Shown: positions 10,812 to 20,019, numbered from the stretch's first letter. The stretch is DNA of 64,000 nt from Chromobacterium haemolyticum (GCF_002081825.1 NZ_MUKU01000006.1:62001-126000); one strand, 5' to 3'. A program made the numbers and translations. The notes: generated from the letters alone by a model not told the origin.

Positions 10812-12518
10812 ATGGAAGCTTCGGCTGGCATTTCCGGCTTGGGTCGGGCCTTGGTGCAAAACAATATGCTGTTGCAGCAGGATGCGGATGCGATCCTGCG
10901 TCAGTCTCAGGCATCGCATATCAGCTTTGTCGAGCAACTGATTCAGAGCAAGAAGATGACGGCGCAGGATGTGGCGATGTTCGCGTCCAAGACCTTTGGC
11001 TATCCCTTGTTGGACATGTCGGCCATCGATCTTGATCAGTTGCCCAAGGGCGTGGTGGATGACGAGCTGATCGCCAGCCGGCGCTTGCTGCCCCTGCTCA
11101 AGCGAGGCAACAAGCTGTATGTCGGCACCTCCGACCCCACCCAGACTTCGGCCTATCACGCCATCACCTTCAAGACCGGGATGACGGTGGAGGTGGTGGT
11201 GGTGGAGGACGATAAGCTGGGCAAGATGCTCGGCAAGTATAGCGAGGACGCCACCGCCGCGATCAAGGCCCTGGAGAACGAGGATTTTGGTGATCTGGAA
11301 TTCGCCGATCCGGATGCGCCGACCGATACCGGCCCACAGCCGGATGTCGACGATGCGCCGGTGGTCAAGTTCATCCATAAGGTGCTGTTGGACGCGATCA
11401 ATGGCGGCGCGTCCGATATCCATTTCGAGCCCTATGAGAAGTTTTACCGCATTCGCTATCGGGTGGACGGGGTGTTGAAGGAGATTTCACAGCCGCCCCT
11501 GGTATTGAAGGAAAAGATCGCCTCCCGGATCAAAGTGATTTCCAAGCTGGATATTTCGGAGAAGCGAGTGCCACAGGATGGCCGGATGAAGCTGGTCATC
11601 TCCAAGGTGCGGGCGATCGACTTCCGGGTCAGCACCTTGCCCACCTTGTACGGTGAGAAGATCGTGATGCGTATCCTGGACTCGTCGGCGGCGAATCTGG
11701 ATATCGAACAGCTGGGTTTCGAGCCGGAGCAGAAGCGCTTGTTGCTGGAGGCGATCGGTCGCCCCTACGGGATGGTGCTGGTGACCGGGCCTACCGGTAG
11801 CGGTAAAACGGTATCGTTGTATACCTGTCTTAATTTGTTGAATAAGCCGGACATTAATATCGCCACGGCGGAGGACCCGGTGGAAATCAACTTGCCGGGC
11901 ATTAACCAGGTCAATGTCAATGAGCGCGCCGGGCTAACTTTCGCCTCGGCCTTGAAGGCTTTTTTGCGGCAGGATCCGGATGTGATCATGGTGGGCGAGA
12001 TCCGGGACTTCGAAACGGCTGACATTGCGATCAAGGCGGCGCAAACCGGCCATATGGTGTTTTCCACCCTGCATACCAATAATGCGCCAGCGACATTGAC
12101 CCGGATGTTGAATATGGGGGTGGCGCCGTTCAATATAGCTAGTTCAGTGCTGCTGATCATGGCGCAGCGCTTGGCGCGCCGTCTGTGCGCGCATTGCAAG
12201 AAGCCGGCGGACATTCCCGAAGAGGCGCTGCTGCGAGCGGGTTTCAAGAAAGAGGAGTTGGACGGCAGTTGGAAGCCCTATGCGCCGGTGGGCTGCGAGG
12301 AGTGCCGCAATACCGGCTATCGCGGCCGTTCCGGCATTTACGAAGTGATGCCGATTACCGATGCGATGACGCGTTTGATCATGCAGAACGGCACCGCCAT
12401 CGATATCGCCGACTTGGCGCGCAAGGAGGGCATGGTGGACTTGCGCCATGCCGGTTTGCTGAAGGTGAAGGCGGGGTTGACGTCGTTGACGGAGATTGAG
12501 GCGGTGACTAACGAGTAA
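10812..12518 (+). CDS. pilB: Type IV pilus extension ATPase PilB
   Basis: Cytoplasmic hexameric ATPase that powers pilus polymerisation. It has 568 residues from ATG 10812. An in-frame GTG at 10797 gives five more residues; the GGTGAG there may instead be the ribosome site. The N-terminal MshE/GspE N domain (residues 1-150) precedes the motor domain with Walker A GPTGSGKT near residue 326, an Asp box, Walker B (DPDVIMVGEIRD) and a His box (GHMVFSTLHTNN). A tetracysteine zinc site follows (CAHC and CEEC). It starts the pilBCD-coaE-zapD-yacG run, although a repeat element splits it from pilC. Confidence 0.96.
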   Translation: MEASAGISGLGRALVQNNMLLQQDADAILRQSQASHISFVEQLIQSKKMTAQDVAMFASKTFGYPLLDMSAIDLDQLPKGVVDDELIASRRLLPLLKRGNKLYVGTSDPTQTSAYHAITFKTGMTVEVVVVEDDKLGKMLGKYSEDATAAIKALENEDFGDLEFADPDAPTDTGPQPDVDDAPVVKFIHKVLLDAINGGASDIHFEPYEKFYRIRYRVDGVLKEISQPPLVLKEKIASRIKVISKLDISEKRVPQDGRMKLVISKVRAIDFRVSTLPTLYGEKIVMRILDSSAANLDIEQLGFEPEQKRLLLEAIGRPYGMVLVTGPTGSGKTVSLYTCLNLLNKPDINIATAEDPVEINLPGINQVNVNERAGLTFASALKAFLRQDPDVIMVGEIRDFETADIAIKAAQTGHMVFSTLHTNNAPATLTRMLNMGVAPFNIASSVLLIMAQRLARRLCAHCKKPADIPEEALLRAGFKKEELDGSWKPYAPVGCEECRNTGYRGRSGIYEVMPITDAMTRLIMQNGTAIDIADLARKEGMVDLRHAGLLKVKAGLTSLTEIEAVTNE

Positions 12519-12660
12519 GAATCTGTTCAATGTCTGCTGCGCTTCAGCAGGATTGTTTAGATAAGGGCGTTGAAACCGACTTCAGAATGCTTATGTAATG
12601 TATGGACACCCAGCTTCTTAAGCCGTTTGCGCTCTTGCTCGCGAGACTTTGAACAGGTTC
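12519..12660. repeat. Inverted-end repeat element, copy 1 (between pilB and pilC)
   Basis: A 142-bp element that begins on the base after the pilB stop codon. Its ends, GAATCTGTTCAATGTCT and AGACTTTGAACAGGTTC, are inverted repeats matching at 15 of 17 positions. Internal blocks (TCTGCTGCGC, GGCGTTGAAA, CTCGCGAGA) are shared with the copy at 57470-57609. It contains no open frame of note. In this position it would be transcribed with pilB and could fold into a long-armed structure in the pilB-pilC message. Confidence 0.75.
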
Positions 12661-12734
12661 TAAGAGCGGTTTTTCACCTCCGGCAGCCGCCGGAACGCTG
12701 ACTTAACGGCTTGGAATAAGAAAGAGGCCATGGA

Positions 12735-13958
12735 ATGGCAGTCACGGTAGCAAAAAAAGCGACGCCGGGCTTTGTCTGGGAATGGGAAGGCAAAGACAGG
12801 GCGGGCAAGGCGATACGCGGGGAGTTGCGAGCGGAGTCCGAGGTGGTGGCCAAGACTCAACTGCGGCGCCAGGGCATTAATGTCGTCAAGATCAAGCGCC
12901 GGCGCGCTGGTTTTGGCAAGCGCATCACCGAGCGGGACATCACCTTGTTCACCCGGCAACTGGCGACCATGATGCGCGCCGGCGTGCCCTTGTTGCAGGC
13001 TTTCGATATCGCGGCCAAGGGCCACAACAACCCCGCCGTGACCAAGATGCTGCTGGAGGTGCGAGCCGACGTTGAAACCGGCTTGTCGCTGGCGGAATCC
13101 TTCCGCAAACGTCCCTTGTACTTCGACAAGCTGTTCTGCAACATTATCGCCGCGGGCGAAACCGGCGGCGTGCTGGACTCCTTGCTGGACAAATTGGCCA
13201 CTTACAAGGAAAAGGTGATGGCGATCAAGGGCAAGATCAAGTCGGCCCTGATCTATCCGTCTGCCATTGTCGGCACCGCCTTCATCATTACCGCCGTGAT
13301 CATGATCTACGTGATTCCGGCGTTCAAGGATTTGTTCTCCAGTTTCGGCGCCAATTTGCCGGCACCGACGCTGTTTGTGATCTGGCTGTCGGATGGCTTC
13401 GTCCATTACTGGTGGCTGATTTTCGGGGTGATTTTTGGCAGTCTGTTCGGCTTTCTCTACGCCTTCAAGCGCACGCCTAAGCTGCAAGAGCGGATGGATC
13501 GCATCCTGCTGCGTCTGCCGGTGATCGGCGATATCATCCGCAAGGCCACCATTGCGCGCTGGGCGCGCACCTTGTCCACCTTGTTCGCCGCCGGGGTGCC
13601 GTTGGTGGAAGCGCTGGATTCGGTGGGCGGCGCCTCTGGCAACCAGGTGTATGCGGATGCCACCAAGCGGATTCAGAACGATGTCAGCACCGGTTCCAGC
13701 CTCAACTATTCGATGCAGCGCACCGACTTGTTCCCTAATATGGTGCTGCAGATGACCTCGATTGGGGAGGAGTCCGGTTCGCTGGACCAGATGTTGGACA
13801 AGGTGGCGGATTTTTACGAAGAAGAAGTCGACAATGCGGTTGCCGCGCTCTCCAGTTTGCTGGAGCCGGCCATTATGGTGATTCTGGGGATCTTGATCGG
13901 CGGTTTGATCATTGCGATGTATATGCCGATTTTCAAAATGGGGCAGGTGGTTGGATGA
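12735..13958 (+). CDS. pilC: Type IV pilus inner-membrane platform protein PilC
   Basis: Polytopic inner-membrane protein of 407 residues on which PilB acts during pilus assembly. It has two homologous GspF domains (about residues 70-190 and 275-395), each followed by hydrophobic segments, with the typical motifs FTRQLATMMRAGVPLLQAFD and IGEESGSLDQMLDKVADFYE. The start MAVTVAKKATPGFVWEWEGK is the usual PilC N-terminus. Its stop codon overlaps the pilD start (ATGA), so the two are translationally coupled. The 74 bp upstream, after the repeat element, may contain a separate promoter. Confidence 0.96.
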   Translation: MAVTVAKKATPGFVWEWEGKDRAGKAIRGELRAESEVVAKTQLRRQGINVVKIKRRRAGFGKRITERDITLFTRQLATMMRAGVPLLQAFDIAAKGHNNPAVTKMLLEVRADVETGLSLAESFRKRPLYFDKLFCNIIAAGETGGVLDSLLDKLATYKEKVMAIKGKIKSALIYPSAIVGTAFIITAVIMIYVIPAFKDLFSSFGANLPAPTLFVIWLSDGFVHYWWLIFGVIFGSLFGFLYAFKRTPKLQERMDRILLRLPVIGDIIRKATIARWARTLSTLFAAGVPLVEALDSVGGASGNQVYADATKRIQNDVSTGSSLNYSMQRTDLFPNMVLQMTSIGEESGSLDQMLDKVADFYEEEVDNAVAALSSLLEPAIMVILGILIGGLIIAMYMPIFKMGQVVG

Positions 13959-14824
13959 TTGAGGAGTGGCGCTGGATCGCCGGTTCGTACCCGCTGGCTT
14001 TCGCCGGCGCAGCGCTGGCGTTGGGCTTGTTGCTTGGCAGCTTTTTGAATGTGATCATCCATCGCTTGCCGAAGATGTTGGAAGCCGAGTGGCGACGCAA
14101 TTGCGTTGATTGCCTGCAGTTGGAGGAGGGCGAGGCGTCCGAGCCCTACAATTTAATGCGGCCGGGCTCGCACTGCCCGCAATGCCGGGCCGCGGTGCGT
14201 CCGTGGCAGAATATCCCCGTGCTGAGCTTTGTGTTGCTGCGCGGACGCTGTGGCAGCTGCCGGACCAAGATCCCTTGGCGCTATCCGGTGGTGGAGCTGT
14301 CGACCGGGGCGTTGTTCGCCTTCCTCGCCTGGCGCTTCGGCTGGTCGGAACAGCTGCCGGCCTATATGGTTTTGACCGCGGTGCTGTTGGCCCTGACTTT
14401 TATCGACGCGGATACGCAGCTGCTGCCGGACAACCTGACTTTGCCCTTGTTGTGGGGAGGCTTGTTGTTCAATTTGCTGACCGGCACCGTGCCGCTGGCC
14501 GATGCGGTGATAGGCGCGATGGCTGGCTATCTGAGTCTGTGGTTGCTGTTTCACGGCTTCAAGCTGGCCACTGGCAAGGAAGGAATGGGCTATGGCGACT
14601 TCAAGCTGCTGGCGGCTTTGGGCGCGTGGTTGGGATGGACTTTGCTGCCTTTGGTGATCTTGTTGTCTTCACTGGTGGGCGCGGCGGTGGGCGTGGTCTT
14701 GATTTTGCTGGCCAAGCATGGCCGTGGTCAGCCCTTGCCGTTTGGCCCTTATCTTGCGGCCGCTGGTTGGATCGCTTTGATATGGGGGCAGGACATCGTG
14801 AATTGGTATTTGCATGCCTATTAA
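13955..14824 (+). CDS. pilD: Prepilin peptidase / N-methyltransferase PilD
   Basis: Membrane aspartyl protease that cleaves the leader of type IV prepilins and N-methylates the new N-terminus. It has 289 residues. The N-terminal cytoplasmic domain carries two CxxC pairs (CVDC, CPQC and further CGSC), the zinc-binding set of the methyltransferase part. The protease aspartates are seen in FIDADTQLLPD and in GYGDFKLLAALGAWLG. No gspO is present in the type II operon at 26-37 kb, so this enzyme probably also processes GspG, H, I, J and K. Overlaps pilC by 4 bp and coaE by 11 bp. Confidence 0.96.
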   Translation: MIEEWRWIAGSYPLAFAGAALALGLLLGSFLNVIIHRLPKMLEAEWRRNCVDCLQLEEGEASEPYNLMRPGSHCPQCRAAVRPWQNIPVLSFVLLRGRCGSCRTKIPWRYPVVELSTGALFAFLAWRFGWSEQLPAYMVLTAVLLALTFIDADTQLLPDNLTLPLLWGGLLFNLLTGTVPLADAVIGAMAGYLSLWLLFHGFKLATGKEGMGYGDFKLLAALGAWLGWTLLPLVILLSSLVGAAVGVVLILLAKHGRGQPLPFGPYLAAAGWIALIWGQDIVNWYLHAY

Positions 14825-15425
14825 AGTCGTGGGCTTGACCGGCGGCATTGGCTCCGGCAAAAGCGCGGCGGCCGATCGTTTCGCCGAATTGGGCGTGCCG
14901 GTGATCGACACCGACGCCATTGCTCACGAGTTGACCGGCCCGTGCGGCGCGGCGATGCCGGCCTTGGAGGCGGAGTTCGGCGCGGGGGCGGTGCGAGCCG
15001 ACGGGGCTTTGGATCGAGGCTGGATGCGCGAACGGGTGTTCGCCGACGCAGGCAGCCGGCAGCGGCTTGAGAGCGTGTTGCATCCGCTGATCCGGCGGCA
15101 GAGCGAGGCCAGGGTGGCCGCTGCGCGCGGGCCGTATTGCGTGTTGGTGGTGCCCTTGTTGTTCGAAACCGGGCATTATCTGCCGATGCTGGCGCGCACC
15201 TTGCTGGTGGATTGCGAAGAGTCGGTGCAACTGGAGCGGGTGATGCGGCGCAACGGCATGGACGAAAAGGCCGTGCGCGCGATCATGGCGGCGCAATGTT
15301 CGCGAGCGCAGCGACGTGAACGCGCCGACGATATAATTTGTAATAATGACAGCTTGGCTGCATTGAGGCTTCAAGTCGACGCCAAACACGATTATTATCT
15401 TGCCAGCCTAGCCGATAGATCATAA
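14814..15425 (+). CDS. coaE: Dephospho-CoA kinase
   Basis: Last step of coenzyme A synthesis: ATP-dependent phosphorylation of the 3'-hydroxyl of dephospho-CoA. It has 203 residues. The P-loop VGLTGGIGSGKSAAADRF is at the N-terminus, followed by the substrate-binding segment VIDTDAIAHELT and the lid region with Arg residues (LERVMRRNGMDE). It overlaps the end of pilD by 11 bp, an arrangement conserved in beta- and gamma-proteobacteria. Confidence 0.96.
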   Translation: MPIKVVGLTGGIGSGKSAAADRFAELGVPVIDTDAIAHELTGPCGAAMPALEAEFGAGAVRADGALDRGWMRERVFADAGSRQRLESVLHPLIRRQSEARVAAARGPYCVLVVPLLFETGHYLPMLARTLLVDCEESVQLERVMRRNGMDEKAVRAIMAAQCSRAQRRERADDIICNNDSLAALRLQVDAKHDYYLASLADRS

Positions 15426-15463
15426 CCGGGCTCTCGCGAGCCAAGCAGAAGGGCCGATGCGCC

Positions 15464-16222
15464 GTGATCAGTTTTGAGTTTCCCGTCACCGAGCGAACCC
15501 GCATCCTGCTCCGCCTGGAGCATCTTTACGCACGTCTTGGGTATTTCATCGGCAAGGACCATCCGTATGATCATCATGCGGCCCTGCTGGTGTTGTTCGA
15601 GCTGATGGAAACCGCCTCGCGCGCGGACTTGAAGGCGGATCTGCTGCAGGAGCTGGAGCGGCAGAAACAGATGCTGGAAGCGCTGCGCGAGAATCCGCAG
15701 GTGGCGGAGGAAACCCTGGAGGGCGTGCTGGAGGACATCGAGCACGCGTCCAGCCGTCTGCTGGCGCTGACCGGCAAGTTCGGCCAACACTTGCGTGAAA
15801 ACGAATGGCTGATGGCGATCAAGCAGCGCGCCGGCATTCCCGGCGGCACCTGCCAGTTCGATTTGCCGTCTTATCACCAGTGGCAGCAGAAGTCGGCTGA
15901 AGTGCGGCGCCAGGATATCAAACGCTGGGCGTCGCCGCTGATGCCCACAGCCGAGGCGGCGGGCATTCTGTTGACCCTGTTGCGCGACAGCGGCAAGACC
16001 CACCATTACGTGGCGCGCCGCGGCGTGTTCCAGCAGATGTCCGGCGGCAAGGTGGTGCAACTGATCCGCGTGGCCTACGACGGCGGCCTGGAACTGTTGC
16101 CCGAGCTGTCCGCCAATAAATACGCGCTCAATATCCGCTTCGTCAGCGCGGTGACCGGGGAATCCCGGCCGCGGCAGACTGAGCAGGATGTCGAGTTTCA
16201 CCTGACCAATTGCAAGTTCTGA
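15464..16222 (+). CDS. zapD: Cell division protein ZapD
   Basis: A 252-residue cytoplasmic FtsZ-binding protein that cross-links FtsZ filaments at the division ring. The N-terminus (ISFEFPVTERTRILLRLEHL) and internal segment (RAGIPGGTCQFDLPSYHQW) are characteristic of the ZapD/DUF1342 family. The start codon is GTG, preceded by a weak ribosome site. It lies in the conserved coaE-zapD-yacG order. Confidence 0.95.
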   Translation: MISFEFPVTERTRILLRLEHLYARLGYFIGKDHPYDHHAALLVLFELMETASRADLKADLLQELERQKQMLEALRENPQVAEETLEGVLEDIEHASSRLLALTGKFGQHLRENEWLMAIKQRAGIPGGTCQFDLPSYHQWQQKSAEVRRQDIKRWASPLMPTAEAAGILLTLLRDSGKTHHYVARRGVFQQMSGGKVVQLIRVAYDGGLELLPELSANKYALNIRFVSAVTGESRPRQTEQDVEFHLTNCKF

Positions 16223-16259
16223 CCGACGTGCGCCGGTCTTTGCCCCGTTTTGAGAAGCC

Positions 16260-16448
16260 ATGTCTGATTCTGTTCGTGTTGTTGCCTGCCCCACTTGTCG
16301 CGTCCCGGTGCGCTGGGAGCCGCAAAGCCAGTTCCGTCCGTTTTGCAGCAAGCGTTGCCGTCTGATTGATTTGGGCGAGTGGGCGACGGAAAGCTACCGA
16401 GTGCCAGCGCAGGAAGAGTCGCCGAGCGAGGCGAGCAGCGGCGAGTAA
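16260..16448 (+). CDS. yacG: DNA gyrase inhibitor YacG (zinc protein)
   Basis: A 62-residue zinc-ribbon protein. The zinc ligands are Cys10, Cys13, Cys29 and Cys33 (CPTC and CSKRC), followed by the family motif RLIDLGEWA. The E. coli homologue binds GyrB and inhibits its DNA binding. It ends the pil-coa-zap run and is closed by a terminator. Confidence 0.95.
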   Translation: MSDSVRVVACPTCRVPVRWEPQSQFRPFCSKRCRLIDLGEWATESYRVPAQEESPSEASSGE

Positions 16449-16466
16449 GCGCCCGGCCTCAATGAA

Positions 16467-16496
16467 AAACAGGTCCCATACGGGACCTGTTTTGTT
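16467..16496. terminator. Terminator after yacG
   Basis: Stem AAACAGGTCCC/GGGACCTGTTT followed by T-rich sequence. It lies between convergent yacG and amiC and can work in both directions. Confidence 0.85.
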
Positions 16497-16511
16497 TGGG
16501 CGGAGGGGAAT

Positions 16512-17753
16512 TCAGGCTCGGGCGGCCAGCGCCGCGCCTTGCGAAAAATAACCCTTCATGCCGGTGAAGATGGCATTGGCCATTTGCTGTTGGAAGTCGC
16601 TGCTGAGCAGGCGCTGTTCTTCCTCCGGGTTGGAGATGAAGGCGGTTTCCACCAGGATGGACGGGATGTCCGGCGCTTTCAGGACTGCGAAGCCGGCTTG
16701 CTCCACTGCGCTCTTGTGCAGTTTGTTGAGGCCGCCCAGATGCCCCAGCACGGTCTTGCCCAATTTCAGGCTGTCGTTGATGGTGGCGGTCTGGGTCAGA
16801 TCCAGCAGGGTATGCGCCAGGTATTTGTCCTTGCTGCCTATCTTGACGCCGCCGATCAGGTCGGCGTCGTTCTGGCTTTGCGCCAGGGCTTTGGCGAAGG
16901 CGCTGGTGGCGCCTTTTTCCGACAGCGCGAACACCGAGGATCCGCGCGCTGCGCGGTTGGGCGCGGCGTCGGCGTGGATGGAGACGAACAAGTCGGCGTT
17001 CAGCTTGCGGGCCTTGGCCACGCGCACGCCCAGGGGGATGAACACGTCCTCCTCGCGGGTCATATAGGCCTTCATATTGCTTTCCGCGTCGACCAGCCGT
17101 TTCAACTGCTTGCCGATGCGCAGCACCACGTCTTTCTCGCGGGTGCCGTTCAGGCCGACGGCGCCGGGGTCTTCCCCGCCGTGGCCCGGGTCCAGCATCA
17201 CGATGATGGGGCGGTTGCTGTCTTTTTTCTTGGGCTTGATCTGCGGCGCCGGTTGTTCCAGCTTGCCCTTGTTGTAGTCCTGAAGCAGGGCGAGCAGGGG
17301 ATCGTCTTGTTGGCCGCCGGCCGGGTAGAGGTCCACCACCAGCCGATGTTTGTATTCGGCCACCGGCGCCAGGGTGAAGGCTTGCGGCTTGACGTCGGCC
17401 TTCAACTCCAGCACCAGGCGCACGGTTTCCGGATCGAACTGGCCGGCGCGTGCTGTTTTGATATAGGGATCGGCGGCGGAAATCTGTCCGCCGATGTCTT
17501 TTAGCACGCTGTTGAGTTGCACGCCTTGCAGGTCGATCACCAAGCGGTTGGGGTTGGCGATGGTGAACTGCTTGTATTGGATGGCCTCGCTGGCCTCCAG
17601 CGTGATCCGGGTATAGGTCGACGCCGGCCAGATGCGCAAGGCGACAACCTGGCTGCCGGAGGCGAAGCCGACGCGGCTCACCGACAGCATGAAGGTGGCG
17701 GCCGCGGCGCCGATCAAGCGGCGGCGGATGGGATCGAAAGTCGAATCAGGCAT
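16512..17753 (-). CDS. amiC: N-acetylmuramoyl-L-alanine amidase (AMIN + Amidase_3)
   Basis: Periplasmic zinc amidase that cuts the peptide stem from MurNAc to split daughter cells. It has 413 residues from ATG 17753. The N-terminus has an [14 protein letters not shown] segment that looks like a Tat-type signal, as in E. coli AmiC. An AMIN domain (about 40-150) targets septal wall. The Amidase_3 domain starts at [17 protein letters not shown] with the zinc-binding His and Glu, continues with SIHADA and ends near the catalytic Glu in [10 protein letters not shown]. The gene is overlapped 40 bp by tsaE upstream, as in the E. coli tsaE-amiB pair. Confidence 0.93.
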   Translation of the reverse strand: MPDSTFDPIRRRLIGAAAATFMLSVSRVGFASGSQVVALRIWPASTYTRITLEASEAIQYKQFTIANPNRLVIDLQGVQLNSVLKDIGGQISAADPYIKTARAGQFDPETVRLVLELKADVKPQAFTLAPVAEYKHRLVVDLYPAGGQQDDPLLALLQDYNKGKLEQPAPQIKPKKKDSNRPIIVMLDPGHGGEDPGAVGLNGTREKDVVLRIGKQLKRLVDAESNMKAYMTREEDVFIPLGVRVAKARKLNADLFVSIHADAAPNRAARGSSVFALSEKGATSAFAKALAQSQNDADLIGGVKIGSKDKYLAHTLLDLTQTATINDSLKLGKTVLGHLGGLNKLHKSAVEQAGFAVLKAPDIPSILVETAFISNPEEEQRLLSSDFQQQMANAIFTGMKGYFSQGAALAARA

Positions 17754-18205
17754 GACTGTCCGGTTTCTGAGTGGGCGAGTAAACGATAATTGCGACCATT
17801 TCCGGCCACGGCTAGTTCCAGTACGATGTCGGCGCGCGGCAGCAAATCCGCGGCCTTGTCCGGCCATTCAACCAGGCACAGGCTGTCCGGGCCGAAGTAT
17901 TCGCGGAAGCCGGCATCCTCCCATTCCTCGGGATCGGCGAAACGGTACAGGTCGAAATGGTGCACGCTATAGTGAGGAAAAGAATAGCTCTCCACCAGAG
18001 TATAGGTGGGGCTCTTGACCTTGCCGGCATGGCCGAGCGCGGTCAGTAGGCCGCGCGTGAACGTGGTCTTGCCGGCGCCCAGGTCGCCTAATAGATAGAC
18101 GACGAGGCCGGCTCGCGCCGCTTCGGCGAAGGCTTTGCCCAGCGCCAGAGTGGCGGTTTCATCTTCCAGGTAGCCGCAGCGAACGCTGGTATCATCCATG
18201 GCCAT
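17714..18205 (-). CDS. tsaE: tRNA threonylcarbamoyladenosine synthesis ATPase TsaE
   Basis: Small ATPase that works with TsaB and TsaD to make t6A at position 37 of ANN-decoding tRNAs. It has 163 residues. Walker A is [17 protein letters not shown], followed by [12 protein letters not shown] and the acidic motif [14 protein letters not shown]; the family signature CLVEWPD is present. The start may be ATG 18205 or 18199; both lie inside or next to the divergent queG start. The gene overlaps amiC by 40 bp on the same strand. Confidence 0.93.
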   Translation of the reverse strand: MAMDDTSVRCGYLEDETATLALGKAFAEAARAGLVVYLLGDLGAGKTTFTRGLLTALGHAGKVKSPTYTLVESYSFPHYSVHHFDLYRFADPEEWEDAGFREYFGPDSLCLVEWPDKAADLLPRADIVLELAVAGNGRNYRLLAHSETGQSCLIRLSIPSAAA

Positions 18206-19280
18206 GACCGAAAACTCTTTACAAAAAACGGATTATCCCGAATTGGCGCGCCAAATCAAAGCCTGGGCGTGCGAATTGGGCTTCGCCGACGCCAGAATCG
18301 GTCGCGCCGGCCTGCCGCCGGAGGCGGAACAGAAGTTGAACGCCTGGTTGGCCGCCGGTTATCACGGTGAGATGGACTATATGGCCCGCCACGGATCTTT
18401 GAGGGTCAAGCCGGCGGATCTGGTACCCGGCACTCTGTCCGTTATTTCTCTGCGCATGCATTACTGGCCTCAGGCCCGCGCTTCGGCCGAAGTGCTGGCC
18501 GACGGCGGCAAAGCCTATTTATCGCGTTACGCGCTGGGGCGAGACTACCACAAGGTCTTGCGCAACCGACTGCAGGCGTTGGCGGACCGAATCAAGCGGG
18601 AAATAGGCGATTTCGGCTATCGGGTGTTCACCGACAGCGCCCCGGTGGCGGAGGTGGCGCTGGCGGCCCAGGCCGGGCTGGGTTGGCGCGGAAAACACAC
18701 TCTGCTGCTGACCAAGAACGAGGGCTCCTTGTTTTTCCTGGGCGAGGTCTTCACCGATCTGCCCTTGCCGGAGGACGAGGCAGAGGACGGCCATTGCGGT
18801 CGCTGCACCCGCTGCATCGATGTCTGTCCCACGGCGGCCATCGTCGCCCCCTATACCGTGGACGCGCGGCGTTGCATTTCCTACCTGACGATAGAATTGA
18901 AGCGAGCGATTCCGGAGGAGATGCGGCCCTTGATCGGCAACCGGGTTTACGGTTGTGACGATTGTCAGCTGTTCTGTCCGTGGAACCGTTTCGCGGTCGA
19001 TACCCGTGAGACCGATTTTGCGGTGCGTCATGGTCTGGACGACGTGAGCTTGCTAGAGTTGTTCGCTTGGAGCGAGGCCGAGTTCAAGGAAAAGATGGCC
19101 GGCAGCCCGATTTACCGCATCGGCTACCTGAAGTGGCTGTCTAACTTGGCGGTGGGCCTGGGGAACGCGCCAACCACGCCGGAAGTGGTGGCGGGGCTGC
19201 GGGCGCGCTTGGATTTTCCCGACGAGATGGTGGCCGAGCCGGTGCGCTGGGCGCTGGGCCGGCACGGCGTCATCGTCTGA
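18198..19280 (+). CDS. queG: Epoxyqueuosine reductase QueG
   Basis: Cobalamin- and iron-sulfur-dependent enzyme that makes the last step of queuosine synthesis in tRNA. It has 360 residues. Two 4Fe-4S clusters are marked by CGRCTRCIDVCP and by CDDCQLFCPW with the preceding CISYLTIE cysteine. An N-terminal cobalamin-binding segment includes MDYMARHGSLRVKPADLVPG. The alternative ATG at 18204 would shorten it by two residues. It is divergent from tsaE with overlapping start codons and ends 3 bp before the convergent MaoC gene. Confidence 0.95.
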   Translation: MAMTENSLQKTDYPELARQIKAWACELGFADARIGRAGLPPEAEQKLNAWLAAGYHGEMDYMARHGSLRVKPADLVPGTLSVISLRMHYWPQARASAEVLADGGKAYLSRYALGRDYHKVLRNRLQALADRIKREIGDFGYRVFTDSAPVAEVALAAQAGLGWRGKHTLLLTKNEGSLFFLGEVFTDLPLPEDEAEDGHCGRCTRCIDVCPTAAIVAPYTVDARRCISYLTIELKRAIPEEMRPLIGNRVYGCDDCQLFCPWNRFAVDTRETDFAVRHGLDDVSLLELFAWSEAEFKEKMAGSPIYRIGYLKWLSNLAVGLGNAPTTPEVVAGLRARLDFPDEMVAEPVRWALGRHGVIV

Positions 19281-19283
19281 AGC

Positions 19284-19700
19284 TCAGGGTTTGCTGGGCG
19301 CCTTGACCAGAGATTCGCCTTCCAGCACCACCTTGCCGCGGACCGAGCATTGAGTCGCTAATTTGACGAAGTGTTTGTCCGGGTTCAGCTCTATCACGGT
19401 GGCGCGGGCGGTAACGGTATCGCCGATACGCACCGGCGCTTTGAAGCGGGTGGATTGCGATAGATAGATGGTGCCGTGGCCGGGCAATTGGGTCCCCACC
19501 ACCGTGGAGATCAGGCTGGCGGTCAACATGCCGTGCGCGATGCGTGTCTCGAACGGCGTTTGTTCCGCGTATTCCTGATTGATGTGCACCGGGTTGTTGT
19601 CGCCGGATACGGCGGCGAACATCAGCACGTCGGCTTCGGTGATGGTCTTGCTGAATTCGGAGAAATCGCCGAGCTGAAGATCTTCAAACCAAACAGTCAT
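19284..19700 (-). CDS. MaoC-type (R)-specific enoyl-CoA hydratase
   Basis: A 138-residue single hot-dog-fold protein. The hydratase-2 motif is complete: AAVSGDNNPVHINQEYAEQT with the catalytic Asp and His, and the HGML helix. This type (PhaJ-like) hydrates trans-2-enoyl-CoA to (R)-3-hydroxyacyl-CoA and can feed beta-oxidation intermediates into polyhydroxyalkanoate. The start at 19700 has a good AGGAG ribosome site. The etf-acyl-CoA dehydrogenase cluster lies divergently upstream, which fits a role in fatty-acid metabolism. Confidence 0.88.
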   Translation of the reverse strand: MTVWFEDLQLGDFSEFSKTITEADVLMFAAVSGDNNPVHINQEYAEQTPFETRIAHGMLTASLISTVVGTQLPGHGTIYLSQSTRFKAPVRIGDTVTARATVIELNPDKHFVKLATQCSVRGKVVLEGESLVKAPSKP

Positions 19701-20019
19701 GACCGCTCCTGACTTGATATGACGAGGAAATGCTGCGGTGCATTGTGACAGCTTTTGGCCGAAATGCAAATTGCCGAGAAATCACGTACTATCGGCGATA
19801 AGTTGCGTTTTTGCCACGCTGTATGCAATACAAATCAACCAAACGCTCGTTTGAATTTGTCCTTGGGGCATAATCAGGCTTGCTTCGGCAATAGCTGCTT
19901 CCGCGTTCGATCAATCCAGACGGCGGCATTTCTGAAACGGCCGCGCTTGGCGGCGCGGCGGTGGCAATCAGCCGCTCCAGGTTTCTTTTTAGAGATGTCC
20001 AGAGGTTTGTTGGAGGAAT
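19701..20019. other. Divergent control region of the MaoC gene and etfBA
   Basis: 319 bp without a credible gene. It contains the palindrome annotated at 19840-19853 and a good GGAGG ribosome site for etfB at its right edge. The rest has no recognised structure. Confidence 0.6.
19840..19853. promoter_or_regulatory. Palindrome resembling a PsrA/TetR-type operator
   Basis: CAAACGCTCGTTTG is a palindrome with arms CAAACG and CGTTTG around CT. The shape (C/G)AAAC-spacer-GTTT(G/C) matches the operator described for the fatty-acid regulator PsrA, which controls etfBA and beta-oxidation genes in other proteobacteria. Position (about 170 bp before etfB, 140 bp before the MaoC gene) allows control of either side. 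No regulator gene is in the window, so this is an inference. Confidence 0.5.
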
